The translations under genes were made by a program, and so were the position numbers. This document shows positions 1 to 10,737 of a stretch of DNA of 64,000 nucleotides, in pieces; position 1 is the stretch's first letter, and every line of letters begins with the position of its first letter. The stretch is from NCBI GenBank assembly GCA_948146395.1, contig OX411543.1, positions 31,205,058-31,269,057 on the forward strand. The letters run 5' to 3'. Under the pieces are notes generated by a model that worked only from the letters and a program-made list of their open reading frames with translations, was not told the DNA's origin and made no database searches. This DNA is from Fragum whitleyi. Lineage: Eukaryota; Mollusca; Bivalvia; Cardiida; Cardiidae.

Positions 1-510
1 GCAATTCATTAAAATTTTCAAGTTTTCAACTGACAGACAAGAAAAATATTTACAAAAGAAGACCAAATAAATGAACTATTTCATCTACTGCATCGGGTAC
101 TTGTTACCATGGCATTGTATATGGCAATTGTGCATGCATTGTATTCGAGAACTTTAACGATTTTACATAATCATATGTGGATCGAATTGGGACAGAGAAT
201 GATACCAAATTTAGTATTATTGCTCTAAAAATAAAATTTTGAGAGACAAAATCCAGATAATTCTTTATCATGCCTCATACTAGCTTTTTTGCTGTGATTA
301 TTGGAAACAACACTCAACAGCTTGTTGATTATTGCATAAGTTAACCCAACTACAACTTTAATTGTCCTTGTCTACTTGGATTCTGGTGTCAAAGACCATT
401 CCTTGAATAATTGCTAAATTTTGGCCCTGAGAGCAATTCAGGGCCTAGAGTGCCTAAAATGTAAAGTAGAACAATTGAAGAGTTATTTAATCCTTTTCTA
501 TAACTTGTAG
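1..510 (+). other. Intron sequence upstream of first visible CRYZ exon
   Basis: AT-rich sequence with no splice-compatible coding exon that I can recognise. It ends in the pyrimidine tract and AG used by the exon at 511. The missing N-terminal residues are not found here. Confidence 0.6.
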
Positions 511-663
511 ATATTGGTGGAAGTGAAAGCTGCAGGAATTAACCCTGTAGACACTTATATTCGTGCTGGTGCTTATGCTATCCAGCCTCAGTTACCTTTC
601 ACACCAGGGAGTGATGGAGCTGGTATAGTCAAACAAATAGGGGCAGGAGTGACCAAGGTTAAG
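511..663 (+). CDS. CRYZ: CRYZ-like coding exon 1 of window (51 codons)
   Basis: The acceptor ...CTTGTAG ends at 510 and the donor GTATGC starts at 664. The frame starts and ends on codon boundaries and reads ILVEVKAAGINPVDTYIR, then a stretch containing PFTPGSDGAG and ending GVTKVK. This is the N-terminal substrate-domain part of the zeta-crystallin fold. It does not begin with Met; an earlier exon outside the window must supply the start. Confidence 0.93.
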
Positions 664-836
664 GTATGCTGACTGTTAACAGAACACTTAATTTTACAAA
701 TTCTAAGTAGTTTACATGCAAAAATTTTTTTTTTTGATAAATTAAGAATAACTTTTTTTTTTTCAAAAGTTTGTGGTTAATGAAGAAAATGTTTATATCA
801 ACCTAGCTTAATTTTTAGACAATTGTTAACCATTTT

Positions 837-1067
837 CCCTCGCATAGAAAGATTGGGGGCATATTGTTTTTCCGTTATGTCTCTGATATGTCTGCAAAAC
901 TCAACCAAAAAAATTGCCAATTACTTCAAGGCTATTCAAGATACATTACTTATATTTGGTATGATGATAGATCTCATTGATGCACATCTACAGAGACCAA
1001 GGAAAAGGTGTCAAGTTTTTAAAAAATGCCATTTTGGGGGAATTCATGTTTCACAAACACATCTTGT
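837..1067 (+). repeat. Decayed TATGCCCCC-type element
   Basis: A degenerate copy of the family seen at 32181 and 62109. It has a CCCTCGCATAGAAAGATTGGGGGCATATTG-like head (broken left arm), the CTTCAAG.CTATTCAAGATAC core and the tail GTTTCACAAACACATCTTGTTTT. The (GTCC)n tract is reduced to a few TCTG units. Confidence 0.7.
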
Positions 1068-1159
1068 TTTGTCTTGAGTTCTAAAGTTTGTGGAAAGAAA
1101 TATTTTAATGACATTTAGTACATGTAATGATCATGTCACATCTTGTTTTCTTCATTTTT

Positions 1160-1845
1160 CTTATAACTATACACATATCCATGTGATAACATCCCATATG
1201 ATATTTTTTATGACACCACATAGTTATTTTTAGAACAATGATATGATGCAGTTATTTTTTAGAAAATTGCATTTCAGTAAGAAACACCGACAAAAACAAG
1301 ACAAATATAGGTTATAAGATAAATATAATACACACTTAGTGTATTGTATGAAAAAATATCAAACTCTGTTGTGAGAATTGATAATTGTTTCGACAGAGCC
1401 TCGACAATGATCAATTCTCCCAACCTCGTTAAATATTTTTTTTCATACAAAACACTAAGTATGTATTATATATATATGCATTTGAAAATTAATGCTCATG
1501 ATTTACTTGTGACTCTACTATGGGTGAAATATAATTATAATACATACTTAGTGTTTTGTATGAGAAAAAATATCTATCGAGGTTGGGAGAATTGATCATT
1601 GTTAAGGCTCTGCCGAGACAATTATCAATTCTCACAACCAAGTTAGATATTTTTATCATACAATACATTAAGTATGTATTATATTTATCTTATAACCTCT
1701 ATTTGTCTTGTTTTTGCGATGTTTCTAACTGAAATGCATGTTTCTAAAAATAGCCGTATTTTATCATTGTTCTAAAAATAACTATGTGATATCATAAAAA
1801 ATATCATACGGGATGTTATCTGATGGATATTTGTATAGTTATAAG
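1160..1845. mobile_element. Foldback element: large palindrome containing two smaller palindromes
   Basis: The outer arms (from CTTATAACTATACA at 1160 to TGTATAGTTATAAG ending 1845) are inverted copies of each other over most of ~300 bp. Inside each arm lies a second palindrome of ~147 bp (1325-1470 and 1537-1683) that starts ATAATACA.ACTTAG and folds on itself around GAGAATTGAT...ATCAATTCTC. No open frame of substance; a non-autonomous foldback or MITE. No clear target duplication was recognised. Confidence 0.85.
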
Positions 1846-2156
1846 ATACAATATAGATATTATTGCTGTTAACAAGACAAACAAATATGATATTTTTTGA
1901 AGTATTAACTATTTCATATTCTTATAAATTATAGACTGTTTCAAGCTGAATTATGCATACAACATTAAACAACAAACTGTGCATTTTGATAACTGATAAT
2001 TCGTTGCGTTAAAATATATTTGTAGGTACACATAGTTACTTCTTTGCCTACAATATTTTTCCAACTCAAACTTTTCAGGAAGGTAAAATTTCAGGAATGC
2101 ACAGTGAAAAATAAATACTCAATTTTCTTTGACTCAATCATTCCTTATCTATTTAG

Positions 2157-2320
2157 CCTGGTGATAAAGTGTATGTTATAAAGAACCAATCTGGGAGTTA
2201 TGCTGAGTATTTGACTACAGAGGAGAATTTTGTGGGACTACTAGGGGACAAGCTTACCTTCCAACAAGGGGCTGGAATAGGGATTCCTTGTTATTCAGCA
2301 TATAGAGCATTGTGTCTTAA
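2157..2320 (+). CDS. CRYZ: CRYZ-like coding exon 2 of window
   Basis: The acceptor ATTTAG ends at 2156 and the donor GTAAGG starts at 2321. It reads PGDKVYVIKNQSGSYAEYL and continues to GAGIGIPCYSAYRALCL. The GIP..YSAYRAL segment is a hallmark of the quinone oxidoreductase branch, just before the nucleotide-binding fold. At 164 nt it ends after two bases of a codon (AA), completed by the A that opens the next exon. Confidence 0.93.
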
Positions 2321-2354
2321 GTAAGGGCAAGCATTTTGTATAGGCTATTGTTTC

Positions 2355-2600
2355 CTAACGCTTGTCATGCTGAACCCTGAAAATTCCAGATTTTGGTAGA
2401 GGTATAGACAAAGACTAGCCTGCACATATGTTCAGTCTGATCATAGTCTAAATTACCTAGTTTTCCCTTCAAACCAGAAGATTTAAATAATTGCATTTTC
2501 AAGATGAATACCACCTCACAATAAGTGCACACAATACTTTTCAGCACTTTGATTTTACTGCAATTTGCTGAAAGTTTGTATTCAGCATTACAAGGGTAAA
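2355..2600. repeat. Dispersed repeat fragment (CATGCTGAA...CAGTCTGATCATAG)
   Basis: The segment TCATGCTGAA...GACTAGCCTGCACATATGTTCAGTCTGATCATAGTCTAAATTACCTAG matches a second diverged copy at 5626-5880 (CATGCTGT...GTGCAGTCTGATCTTAGCCTACACTACCTG). No coding potential. Confidence 0.55.
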
Positions 2601-3022
2601 AAAAAAGAAAAAAAGGAGTATAAGTGGAGTTTACTATCCTAACTCGGGGATTGTTTACAAATGTTTTGTAATCACAAGTCACAATGGTGTGAAGTTTTCT
2701 CAACTTATGTAGTGATTAGATGCTTAGTCATGCAAAATATTAGGACAGTACATAAAGAGAGAAATTTGTGAAAAGTAAAGTTTCCTATAAAGTTTTTACA
2801 AATAGATGGATAGACAGACAAATTTACAGACAGAGAGATATATTGGCAGATGAAAAATCATATGAATGAATACACGTACTTGTAGAATACATGTACTTGT
2901 AGAATAATTACAATAGATCTATGCCTCAATCTTTCAACTTGGGAAATAAATGATCTTCACATAAGGAAAAGGGGTACCAAATCAATATAATTTAATTTAT
3001 ATCAATTATAATTGTATTTTAG

Positions 3023-3080
3023 AGCCAAGAGTAAAGTGAAACCTGGTAACACAGTTTTGATACATGGAGCTAGTGGTGCT
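3023..3080 (+). CDS. CRYZ: CRYZ-like coding exon 3 of window
   Basis: The acceptor ...TATTTTAG ends at 3022. The alternative AG two bases later would cause an in-frame stop, so 3023 is chosen. The donor GTAAGT starts at 3081. It reads (K)AKSKVKPGNTVLIHGASGA, the beta strand and first half of the glycine-rich NADPH-binding loop. The exon ends at a codon boundary between GASGA and VG, so the intron splits the cofactor loop. Confidence 0.93.
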
Positions 3081-3191
3081 GTAAGTAATATTTAAGGCAG
3101 TTCAGACCAAATGAAAAATCTTTGGAACTGGTATGACTCATGTTGTCTTGAATGCTGTCTTTTTTATTTAGATTGCTAATGAAAGATAATG

Positions 3192-3272
3192 ACTTAAGGT
3201 ATTGGACCTGTAATGGTTGTGCAACTTTTCTGAAGTAAGGAAATTGAACAGTGTTAACCAAGGTATCCTGAA
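3192..3272. repeat. Single arm of the AAGGYAGTGGA foldback family
   Basis: TTAAGGTATTGGACCTGTAATG...GTGTTAACCAAGGTATCC resembles the arms of the foldback at 7413-7573 and the copy at 12248-12350. Confidence 0.45.
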
Positions 3273-3414
3273 GTTAATACTGTGAAAGCTCATATTTCAA
3301 ATGTGTATTACAAGTCAAAGGTTATCAGTCGAGGTCATTTTCCAAGGTCAAAATTTGGAAATAAAACCTTTTTTTTTGCCTTTAGTTTTTTTAATGCTAA
3401 GTGATATAGCTTTC

Positions 3415-5045
3415 ATTTTTGGTGGACGTTTACGTTCACCAGTGTTAATACTGCGTTTGAACAATCCTGTCAGATGTTAATAGGTTTTCAAAACAGTAGT
3501 GTTCACCGAGATTCAATTTACTCTTTTTCAAGAATTTTACCCGTCTGACAACTATGCATTTTAAAAATGGAGTGAAACAAGGATTTTACATAGCTTGTTG
3601 AAACCTCAAAGACATCTTTTAAGTGCAAAATCATATGCAATTCTGAGATCGGGTGAACGTTTTTCTTGCGTAGAACTACTTTTCAGGCAGAGTAAGTAAT
3701 TTGCCCCTTGTTTCCCAATGGTCCATGGGAGGTCACTCATGAAAACTTGGTGAATGGAATTACTGGAATGGTTACCTCCCTTGACACTGCTAATGTATAT
3801 GTTACAGTAAATGTGTAAAATCGATGATTTTGTAAAATAACTGAAAGTTTCAGGGATTTTGTAAAAACACTGATTCAGTCAGCTATTTCATAAAATGGCT
3901 GAAATTTTCAGTTAATATGTGAAATAAAAGAATGCTTTTGAGAAAATAGTATAATACAGTACAGTTTATAAGTCAAATAGGTATTTTATTTCAATAATTC
4001 ATTCAGGTTTTCTTTTTTTTGTATGATATTCATATTTCTTTTCTATATATTTAGATTGTTTGTAGTATTTGCTATAATTTTTGTTGTTCAAAAGTAATGT
4101 TAAAGATGAGCATCCAGTGTCAGAAAAGAGGCAGAGAACAACAAGCCTACATGTATTCTTACTATGGACTTCAATTTTCCCTAAGTGTGGTTTTGTTTTA
4201 GTTTCATAACTCCATGAAATCAATAAATATTATAAGAATATGAAATTATTATCTGATTGTGCAAACCAATCTAGCCAATAATTGCCATTTTACGATAAAA
4301 TTTGTTGTTTGATTTTTCCCTTTGTACTTTGTATCTATGTCAATAAATAAATGCCATTTTAATGTGATACATGTTATTAATTTTATCTATCAAGTTTGAA
4401 ATAAAAAATTTAAATCGTACGATTCAGAATACAAAATTATGAAAAAAAAACTGCTTCACATACTTACTGATTTCTTCAGATAATTTATGAAATAACTTAC
4501 AGATTCAGTTATTTAGGAAAAAAAATACTGAAGCATTCATTTCTCTCTCTCAAAAAAAAAAAAATAAATAAAAAATAGATAATGGATTAAAAAATATGAT
4601 AAATCTAGTAATTGAAATAATACTGTTTTACCCTATATTATCACAAATATTATATTATTTCATATATTATTTGAAAATTCCAGTCATTTTATCAAACAAC
4701 TGACTTAATCAGTCATTTTACAAAATCCCCGAAATTTTCGGTTATTTTACAAAATCACTGGTTTTACATTTTCACTGTAACATATATAAAACAATGGCCA
4801 ATTAATGGAAATACTGGAATACACATGAATACCGATACAGCCCGAGCAGGTAAAGTAAAGTATTCAGGTCATGCGATAAAGGTTTATGGAAAGGGGTTTT
4901 ATTTTACTTTTCAACACGCGACAGCCAATCTCGAGACGAGTGCCTGCAATTTTTTACGCGTTTATATTAACACTTACCCTTTCTTTCTTTATTTGAGAAT
5001 GAAAATCGCAGAACAATTAATTATTATTTTTTTACGGAGAATCGA
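3415..5045 (+). repeat. Dispersed element headed by GGTGAACG hairpin, interrupted by a nested element
   Basis: The left part (TTTTGGTGGACGTTTACGTTCACCAGTGTTA...) matches 31388-31560. The right part (ACTTTTCAACACGCGACAGCC.ATCTCGAGACGAG near 4905-4945) matches 31918-31960. The two landmarks are about 0.5 kb apart in the copy at 31388, but about 1.5 kb apart here because 3796-4786 is inserted between them. Confidence 0.6.
3796..4786. mobile_element. Non-autonomous TIR transposon (~130 bp TIRs, 991 bp)
   Basis: The left end TATATGTTACAGTAAATGTG and ~130 bp of following sequence are repeated inverted at the right end (terminating ...CACTGTAACATATA at 4786). The TIRs are rich in TTTTGTAAAATAACTGAAA units. 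The interior is AT-rich and has no recognisable transposase. Flanks are TA-rich, so the target duplication cannot be fixed. Confidence 0.8.
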
Positions 5046-5352
5046 TTAGTATTACAAAATCAGAATAATAACATAGATCATCTAATTGTCATTTCTTTCC
5101 TTTTATACCCTATGGATCAGACAATCACTCTTTAAACTACACCCGGCATAATGCAGAAAGTTATCGAAACCTTGTAATTACAGGACTTTTGTTGACGATC
5201 AATGATATATGTTGAGACATCATCACAGTATATCTGAAGCAAGATGCGAATTTGGGTCGGGTCATTTTCCTTTTAGCGTAATTTACATGCAAAATTTCTC
5301 CTTTCTCAACAAATGGAAGAATCACTCTAGTATGCCAACAGAAACGTCCACC

Positions 5353-5376
5353 ATCAGTACTTTCAGTGCTTTGATT
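5353..5376 (+). repeat. Dispersed hairpin motif, copy 1
   Basis: ATCAGTACTTTCAGTGCTT followed by TGATT. The AGTACT-TTC-AGTGCT core can fold. The same motif occurs at 25678, 35983 and 36772, always on the plus strand. Confidence 0.6.
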
Positions 5377-5390
5377 CAAAATGAGTATTA

Positions 5391-5545
5391 CTTTTGACAT
5401 GACCTTTCAGTTGATAACTTAGGCAATTTCCTCAGTCAAGTTCAATGTCATAATGTCATCTGTTTTTCAAATGTGTATTAGTTTTGACATGACCTTTCAG
5501 TTGATAACTTAGACAATTCTCTCAGTCAAGTTCAATGTCATATTG
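5391..5545 (+). repeat. Two-copy tandem duplication, 90-bp period
   Basis: TTTTGACATGACCTTTCAG and ~45 further bases at 5392-5455 recur at 5482-5545 with few changes. Confidence 0.85.
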
Positions 5546-5625
5546 TAATATGATACTAAATAAGTAATTTATATATATTTTTGGCAACAAGTATTGGTAC
5601 TTGGTTTTGGACCATAATTGCTTAA

Positions 5626-5880
5626 CCCTTCTCATGCTGTTCAAGACATATTCATGCTGTACAAAAATCAACGATAGGTAAGACTAAGATGTGCAGTCTG
5701 ATCTTAGCCTACACTACCTGCTTTGTGAAAATGGGGAAAAAATATCCTGAAATGTTCCGAAAATTACAAATTTATTTGAAACAAAAAAATAATGTAACAT
5801 GAAAATGATTATTATTGCATAAAATCTGCGGTTTTGGTCGTTATATGCATACGTTAACGGACTAATCCAGGCGTTAAGGG
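5626..5880. repeat. Dispersed repeat, second copy of the 2355 family
   Basis: Contains TCATGCTGTACAAAAATC and GTGCAGTCTGATCTTAGCC, matching 2355-2600. The right end near GGCGTTAAGGGG is uncertain. 5881-6322 is AT-rich intron with nothing recognised. Confidence 0.5.
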
Positions 5881-6322
5881 GAGAAAACATGGAGTAATAA
5901 GTAAATTAACGTGCCATTAACACCCTGCTTTTTTTCACTTTAATATTCTCTATCTGGGCCTATATACTTTATCAGTTTCCTTATCCATACATAAAGACGT
6001 TGCTCTAAATCCCGTGTTAAATTGTGTGATGTCATAAATTAACCAAACAACGTCGGTTAAAACAAGATGGATGGTATAATGCATGACAGCATATAAGTAG
6101 GTTTGTAAATTCTATAAAATCATTTTGCTCTTATCTATCTTTTTATTCAATAATAGCGTCAATTCACACTTTTTTTGGCATTAACATTTGCAGAGAGCCT
6201 CAAAATGCTTTAACGCCCTCATGCTTCACACTCGGGTGTTAACACATTTTTCGGGTCTCTTCAAATGTTAACGCCCTCAAAAACGTGAATTAACCCTATA
6301 ATAATACTCTTGTTTGTTTCAG

Positions 6323-6472
6323 GTAGGTCTAGCTTGTATTCAGATTGCTGTCTCTAGAGGCCTCAAGGTGCTGGGTACTGCTGGTTCTCTAGAAGGTCTA
6401 GAGTTAGTACAGAAACAGGGAGCCAATTCAGTATTCAACCATAAAGATGAAGGGTACACAAACAAAATTATG
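6323..6472 (+). CDS. CRYZ: CRYZ-like coding exon 4 of window (50 codons)
   Basis: The acceptor TTTCAG ends at 6322 and the donor GTAGGT starts at 6473. It reads VGLACIQIAVSRGLKVLGTA and continues to QGANSVFNHKDEGYTNKIM. It completes the dinucleotide-binding motif and the following helix and strand of the Rossmann fold. Both ends are in phase 0. Confidence 0.93.
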
Positions 6473-6811
6473 GTAGGTTTTAGAAACCTTTAGTATTTCT
6501 TTAAGTGACTAATATATACTCTTCTGTTGTGCGTCCCATTGTAAACTTTTTCTTCTTGGTGCAATAAAGCTTACAAATATCATGTGATTCTGTTGCAATG
6601 TTCACAGGAGGTGTAGGGTAATAATGATTGTTGCTTTTGAAAATAGGATGATCCTTTGGAAAACACCATAATTGGGTAAGGAATTTTACTAAGTACAATC
6701 CTTTTTAACATGTTGCAGTTCAAATAGTATACAATTCATTCGAAACTTTCACATCATCATACTGTCATAAAGATCAATGCTTTTGAAAATTGGGAACAAT
6801 CTCATTTTTAG

Positions 6812-7090
6812 CTTGGCTGTTTCAGAGAGAACCCGAGGTATTACTATAGCCTTGGCTGTTTTCAGAGAGAACCCGGGGTATTACTATAGTCTTTGTTGTT
6901 GCTGTTGTCGTGCGAAAACTTTGACATTTTGTGATATCTCTGGTTCTACCAAAGGCATTCACTTGAAACTTGACACACATGTTAACCATCAAAAGAGCAA
7001 CCTATACTATCAAGGGGGATAACTCTAGTTGCATTTTGTGTAAATTATGCCCCTTTTCAACTTAGCCATGTGTAGGCACCCTTAGGCAGT
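6812..7090 (+). repeat. Partial tandem-monomer element ending in CTCTTGTT
   Basis: Begins with a ~45 bp duplication (GCTGTTTTCAGAGAGAACCC). It continues with GGTTCTACCAAAGGCATTCACTTGAAACTTG and AGGGGGATAACTCTAG, and ends GGCAGTGCTCTTGTTG. A related 3' end lies at 39197-39415. 5' truncated. Confidence 0.55.
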
Positions 7091-7412
7091 GCTCTTGTTG
7101 ACATATTCTTTTTAAAGCAATAAAGTTCCTGAAAAAAACATTATGAACTGAGGAAAAATTTGATAGTGGTCAGTAGAGCATTGCAGGCACTCAAGGGTCT
7201 CTTGTACCAATCTGTTATAAACTTTTTAAGTAAACAATCAAAAGAAGTCATTCAACAGAAACAAGAAATTTTATATAGTTTGGAGTCTTCAACAACAGCT
7301 ATTGTCCCAAAATATTTACTGTCAATTGGTCAAGCCTCTTTTTATTCCAAGGCTTGCACAACCCAAGCCCTTTGTAAAGCAAGAGTTACTATAAATGACA
7401 TGAAATACTATA

Positions 7413-7573
7413 AAGGCAGTGGAACCGTAATAGTTCTGCAACATTTTGGAACTCATAAACTTTCACAATGTTGACTAAGGTTTCCTAATGAAGATCATTT
7501 GGAAAGCTCTGTTAACACTTTAAACGTTCATTACTTTGGAAACAATGCAAAACTATTATGGGTCCACTACCTT
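7413..7573. mobile_element. Foldback MITE, arms ~73 bp
   Basis: AAGGCAGTGGAACCGTAATAG... on the left pairs with ...CTATTATGGGTCCACTACCTT on the right, around a short centre at TAATGAAGATCATTT. Related arms occur at 3192-3272 and 12248-12350. Confidence 0.75.
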
Positions 7574-7962
7574 AATGAAATATTTTGATGCTATGCTTTA
7601 GATTGTAGTATCTGTAGATCCACCTCTGTGGGTAGACAATGTGGCTGTAACTTTTGAACAAAATAAATTACAAAAAAAAAACCCTTCAGAATTAAATACC
7701 TCCTAGAAAACAACAAAGTTTCTATTCTGATGACTTCATATTTCACTAAAAGTGACACAAACTTTGCTATCTGATCTCATTTTAGTTGTATAGGCCTTCT
7801 GGCTCTGAAGACTTTTTTTAAGCTCACCTTAGCACATCGTTAGCTTTTGAGATCATTGAATTTCTTCTTTTTTCACAATGTTTTCTCAATCATAAAATCA
7901 CAGACACATAAAAAGCAGGGATTAAACAGCAAAGGGTTAACAAAAATGTGTGTTTATGATAG

Positions 7963-8064
7963 GAGGAGACAAATGGTGAAGGACCAGATATCATCATAGA
8001 AATGTTGGCAAATATCAACCTTGAAACAGATCTAAACCTCATCAAGAAAAATGGAATCATTGTG
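7963..8064 (+). CDS. CRYZ: CRYZ-like coding exon 5 of window (34 codons)
   Basis: The acceptor TTATGATAG ends at 7962 and the donor GTAGGT starts at 8065. It reads EETNGEGPDIIIEMLANINL followed by ETDLNLIKKNGIIV. The DIIIEMLAN...L..L...G segment is highly typical of zeta-crystallins. Both ends are in phase 0. Confidence 0.92.
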
Positions 8065-8128
8065 GTAGGTATTCATTGTGAAAATGGGACTCATTTACTG
8101 AAATATAAGATCAGGAGTCATTTAGAGG

Positions 8129-8478
8129 ATAATCGTTTGTTTCAGTGTTAGATCGATTTATATTTCATTGTTGTTCATGAAATGAAATACATGTATTAAT
8201 CGATCTTACTCGAAAAACAAACGATTATTCTATTTCTTTATTGCAAACATGAGACAAAATGCGAAATTTCTAGGACATATTTTCGTAAAGCGTGTCATTT
8301 TGCGCGTGATTGCTATGCAACGTTCATTGTGACGTCACTTATTTTGCCCTGCATAGATGACGTCAGATAGGATGAAAAGCAGGGTATAAGTTTTTGAAAA
8401 TCTCACTGCTTTTGTGGTGAGATTATCAAGTGATAATCAACCGTTATTTCTCGATAAACCACCAAAAAGCATTAAAGA
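8129..8478 (+). repeat. Foldback plus CRE-containing repeat, copy 1
   Basis: 8129-8228 is an inverted repeat (ATAATCGTTTGT / ACAAACGATTAT). It is followed by sequence with TGTGACGTCACTT and GATGACGTCAG, then AATCTCACTGC...GTGAGATTATCAA and AACCACCAAAAAGCATTAA. The post-hairpin part recurs at 14889-15715, where it is split by another element. Confidence 0.65.
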
Positions 8479-8492
8479 ATAAATACCAATTT

Positions 8493-9903
8493 TAAGCTCC
8501 ACTGGCCGAAGGCCAGTGAGCTATTGTCATGGTGGAGTGTCTGTCGTGCTTGCGTGTGTGCGTGCGTGCGTCCGTGCGTAAACTTTTTCTTTAAACATCT
8601 TCTCCTCCCAAACCAATGGGCAGATTTTAACGAAACTTGGTAGAAATTATACTTTGGTGGCCCCCTGCTTAAATTGTTCAAAGAATTTTGATTGGCCCCC
8701 AAATATGGGCATGGCAGGGCGTGGCATTTTTCACTTTGAAATCTTTTAAAATCTTCTCCTCCCAAACCATTGGGCCGATTTCAATGAAACTTTGCATGAA
8801 TGTTCCTTGGGTGACCCTTTACTTAAATTGTTCAAGAAATTTTGATTGGTCCTTAAATATGGGCATGGCAGGGCGGGGCTTATTTTGAGCCCGAAATCTT
8901 TGACCGACATCTCCTCCTAAACTACTGGGCCGATTTCAATGAAACTTTTACAGAATGTTCCTTGGGTGACCCTTTACTTAAATTGTTCAAGAAATTTTGA
9001 TTGGTCCTTGAATATGGGCGTGGCAGGGCGGGGCCTATTTTGATCCCGAAATCTTTGAACGACATCTCCTCCTGAACTACTGGGCCGATTTCAATGAAAC
9101 TTTATCAGAATGTTCCTTGGGTGACCTTTTACTTAAATTGTTCAGGAAATTTTGATTGGTCCATAAATATGGGTGTGGCAGGGCGGGGCTATTTTGACCC
9201 CGAAATCTTTGAACCACATCTCCTCCTGAACTACTGGGCCCATTTCAATTAAACTTTAACAGAATGTTCCTTGGGTGACCCTTTACCTAAATTGTTCAAG
9301 AAATTTTGATTGGTCCTTAAATATTGGCGTGGCAGGGCGGGGCCTATTTTGAGCCCGAAATCTATGAACGACATTTTCTCCTGAACCTCTTGGCTGAATT
9401 CAATGAAACTTTACCAAAAATTTTCCTTGAGTGTCTCTTTTCAAAAATTATTTGCTAAATTTTGATAGGCCTATAAATTTGGGCGTGGCAGGGCGGAGCT
9501 TATATTGAGGCCAAAATCTTTGAACAATATCTCCTCCGGAACCACTCGGCCAATTTCAATGAAACTTTACCAGAATGTTTCTTGGGTGACTATTTACTTA
9601 AATTGTTCAAGAAATTTTATTTGGTCCATAAATATGGGCATGTCAGGTGGGGCCTATTTTGAGCTCGAAATCTTTGAACGACATCTTTTGAACCTTATGT
9701 TTTAATAAGATTGGTCAAGGGTTGCAGGTTCATTGTGATTGAGTATTTTGGTGCAATATGGACCAGAACCATTTAATCACTACTAAATAGGTCGTAGGAG
9801 ATATTGGAGTGTTAATGTTTTCATTTAAAGTAAGCTTTATTTAATGAAAGTCTTAAGATTTTAAAGCCAGTGGAGCGATACAGGCCCTCTTGGGCCTCTT
9901 GTT
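8493..9903 (+). mobile_element. Pearl-like tandem-monomer element, full length
   Basis: Starts with the hairpin AGCTCCACTGGCC-GAA-GGCCAGTGAGCT, then ATTGTCATGG and a GTGC/GTCC-rich tract. About six monomers of ~155 bp follow, each with CTCCTCCTGAACTACTGGGC and TTTCAATGAAACTTTA. Near the 3' end it has GCCAGTGGAGC (inverted copy of the head arm), the stem-loop GGCCCTCTTGGGCC and terminal TCTTGTT. Sequence similarity among monomers is high, but they carry stops, so no protein is expected. Intronic, same strand as CRYZ. Sequence 9904-10737 holds nothing I recognise. Confidence 0.82.
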
Positions 9904-10737
9904 ATAATGAGTACTCTATAAACAGATAACAAGGCTTAATTTGTTTTAGATGTTAAATTTGAAAAAAATAGTATTATATGATCAATGATGTGCTATCCTT
10001 CTCATAATTTACCTTATTGTGTGTAATAGGCTGAAATCATAAGAATTTCTGCAGTTTATTAATTTATGATATTTCACAAAATATAAAACTAGTTGTAGAT
10101 TGATGTAATCACATACAAGTGACTGTGATGCCTTCGTGGTAGATTAAAGGCATAAACATTTGCTTAAAGTTCCCCTAGTTTAATGATTTGTTTGTTACAT
10201 CAAAATATTTTACATCAAGGTAATTTAACTCCCTCACTAAAGGTCATATTCTAAAAAATATTGAAAAAAGTATCATAAATATCAGTAAAGTAAAGAAGGA
10301 GTGTGTACATATTTTATATGTGTACTCCTTTGAGAAAAGCAAATCTTTCTACTGTTCCTAACCTCACGAAAAGCTTGTGTTTTTTGCAGCTATAGCCATG
10401 GTGTGGTTAATGTTATTTTCATTCTTAACAATTCTTTTCATATTACCAACAATTCAGATATCTACAGATATCTTAATATTGCAAAAGGAGTTTATTTGAA
10501 GAATGTATCATACACATATTTTTGTATCAAAATTATTATCAAAGAAAGAATGTATACAATGAAGCATAGCTTGGCTTTTTTAGGGAGAAAAGTCTAGGTA
10601 TTGCTAGAGCTTATAAACATGCAAATTGCTGGTTTAACTAAATGTATCTGCATGAAACTATGAAAAGTGTCTATTGGCTTTTAAAAAGCAATGACTACAG
10701 TTTTTTTTTGCACAAGATGATAAGTAATGCTACTTTT

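Noticed and set aside
2790..2860. GATA/GACA microsatellite
   Set aside because: Only a few degenerate units (GATGGATAGACAGACA...); too short and impure to list as a feature.
8472..8888. Overlapping open frames on both strands over the pearl-like head
   Set aside because: They are shadows of the hairpin, GTCC tract and monomers; the same peptide pieces recur wherever the monomer does.
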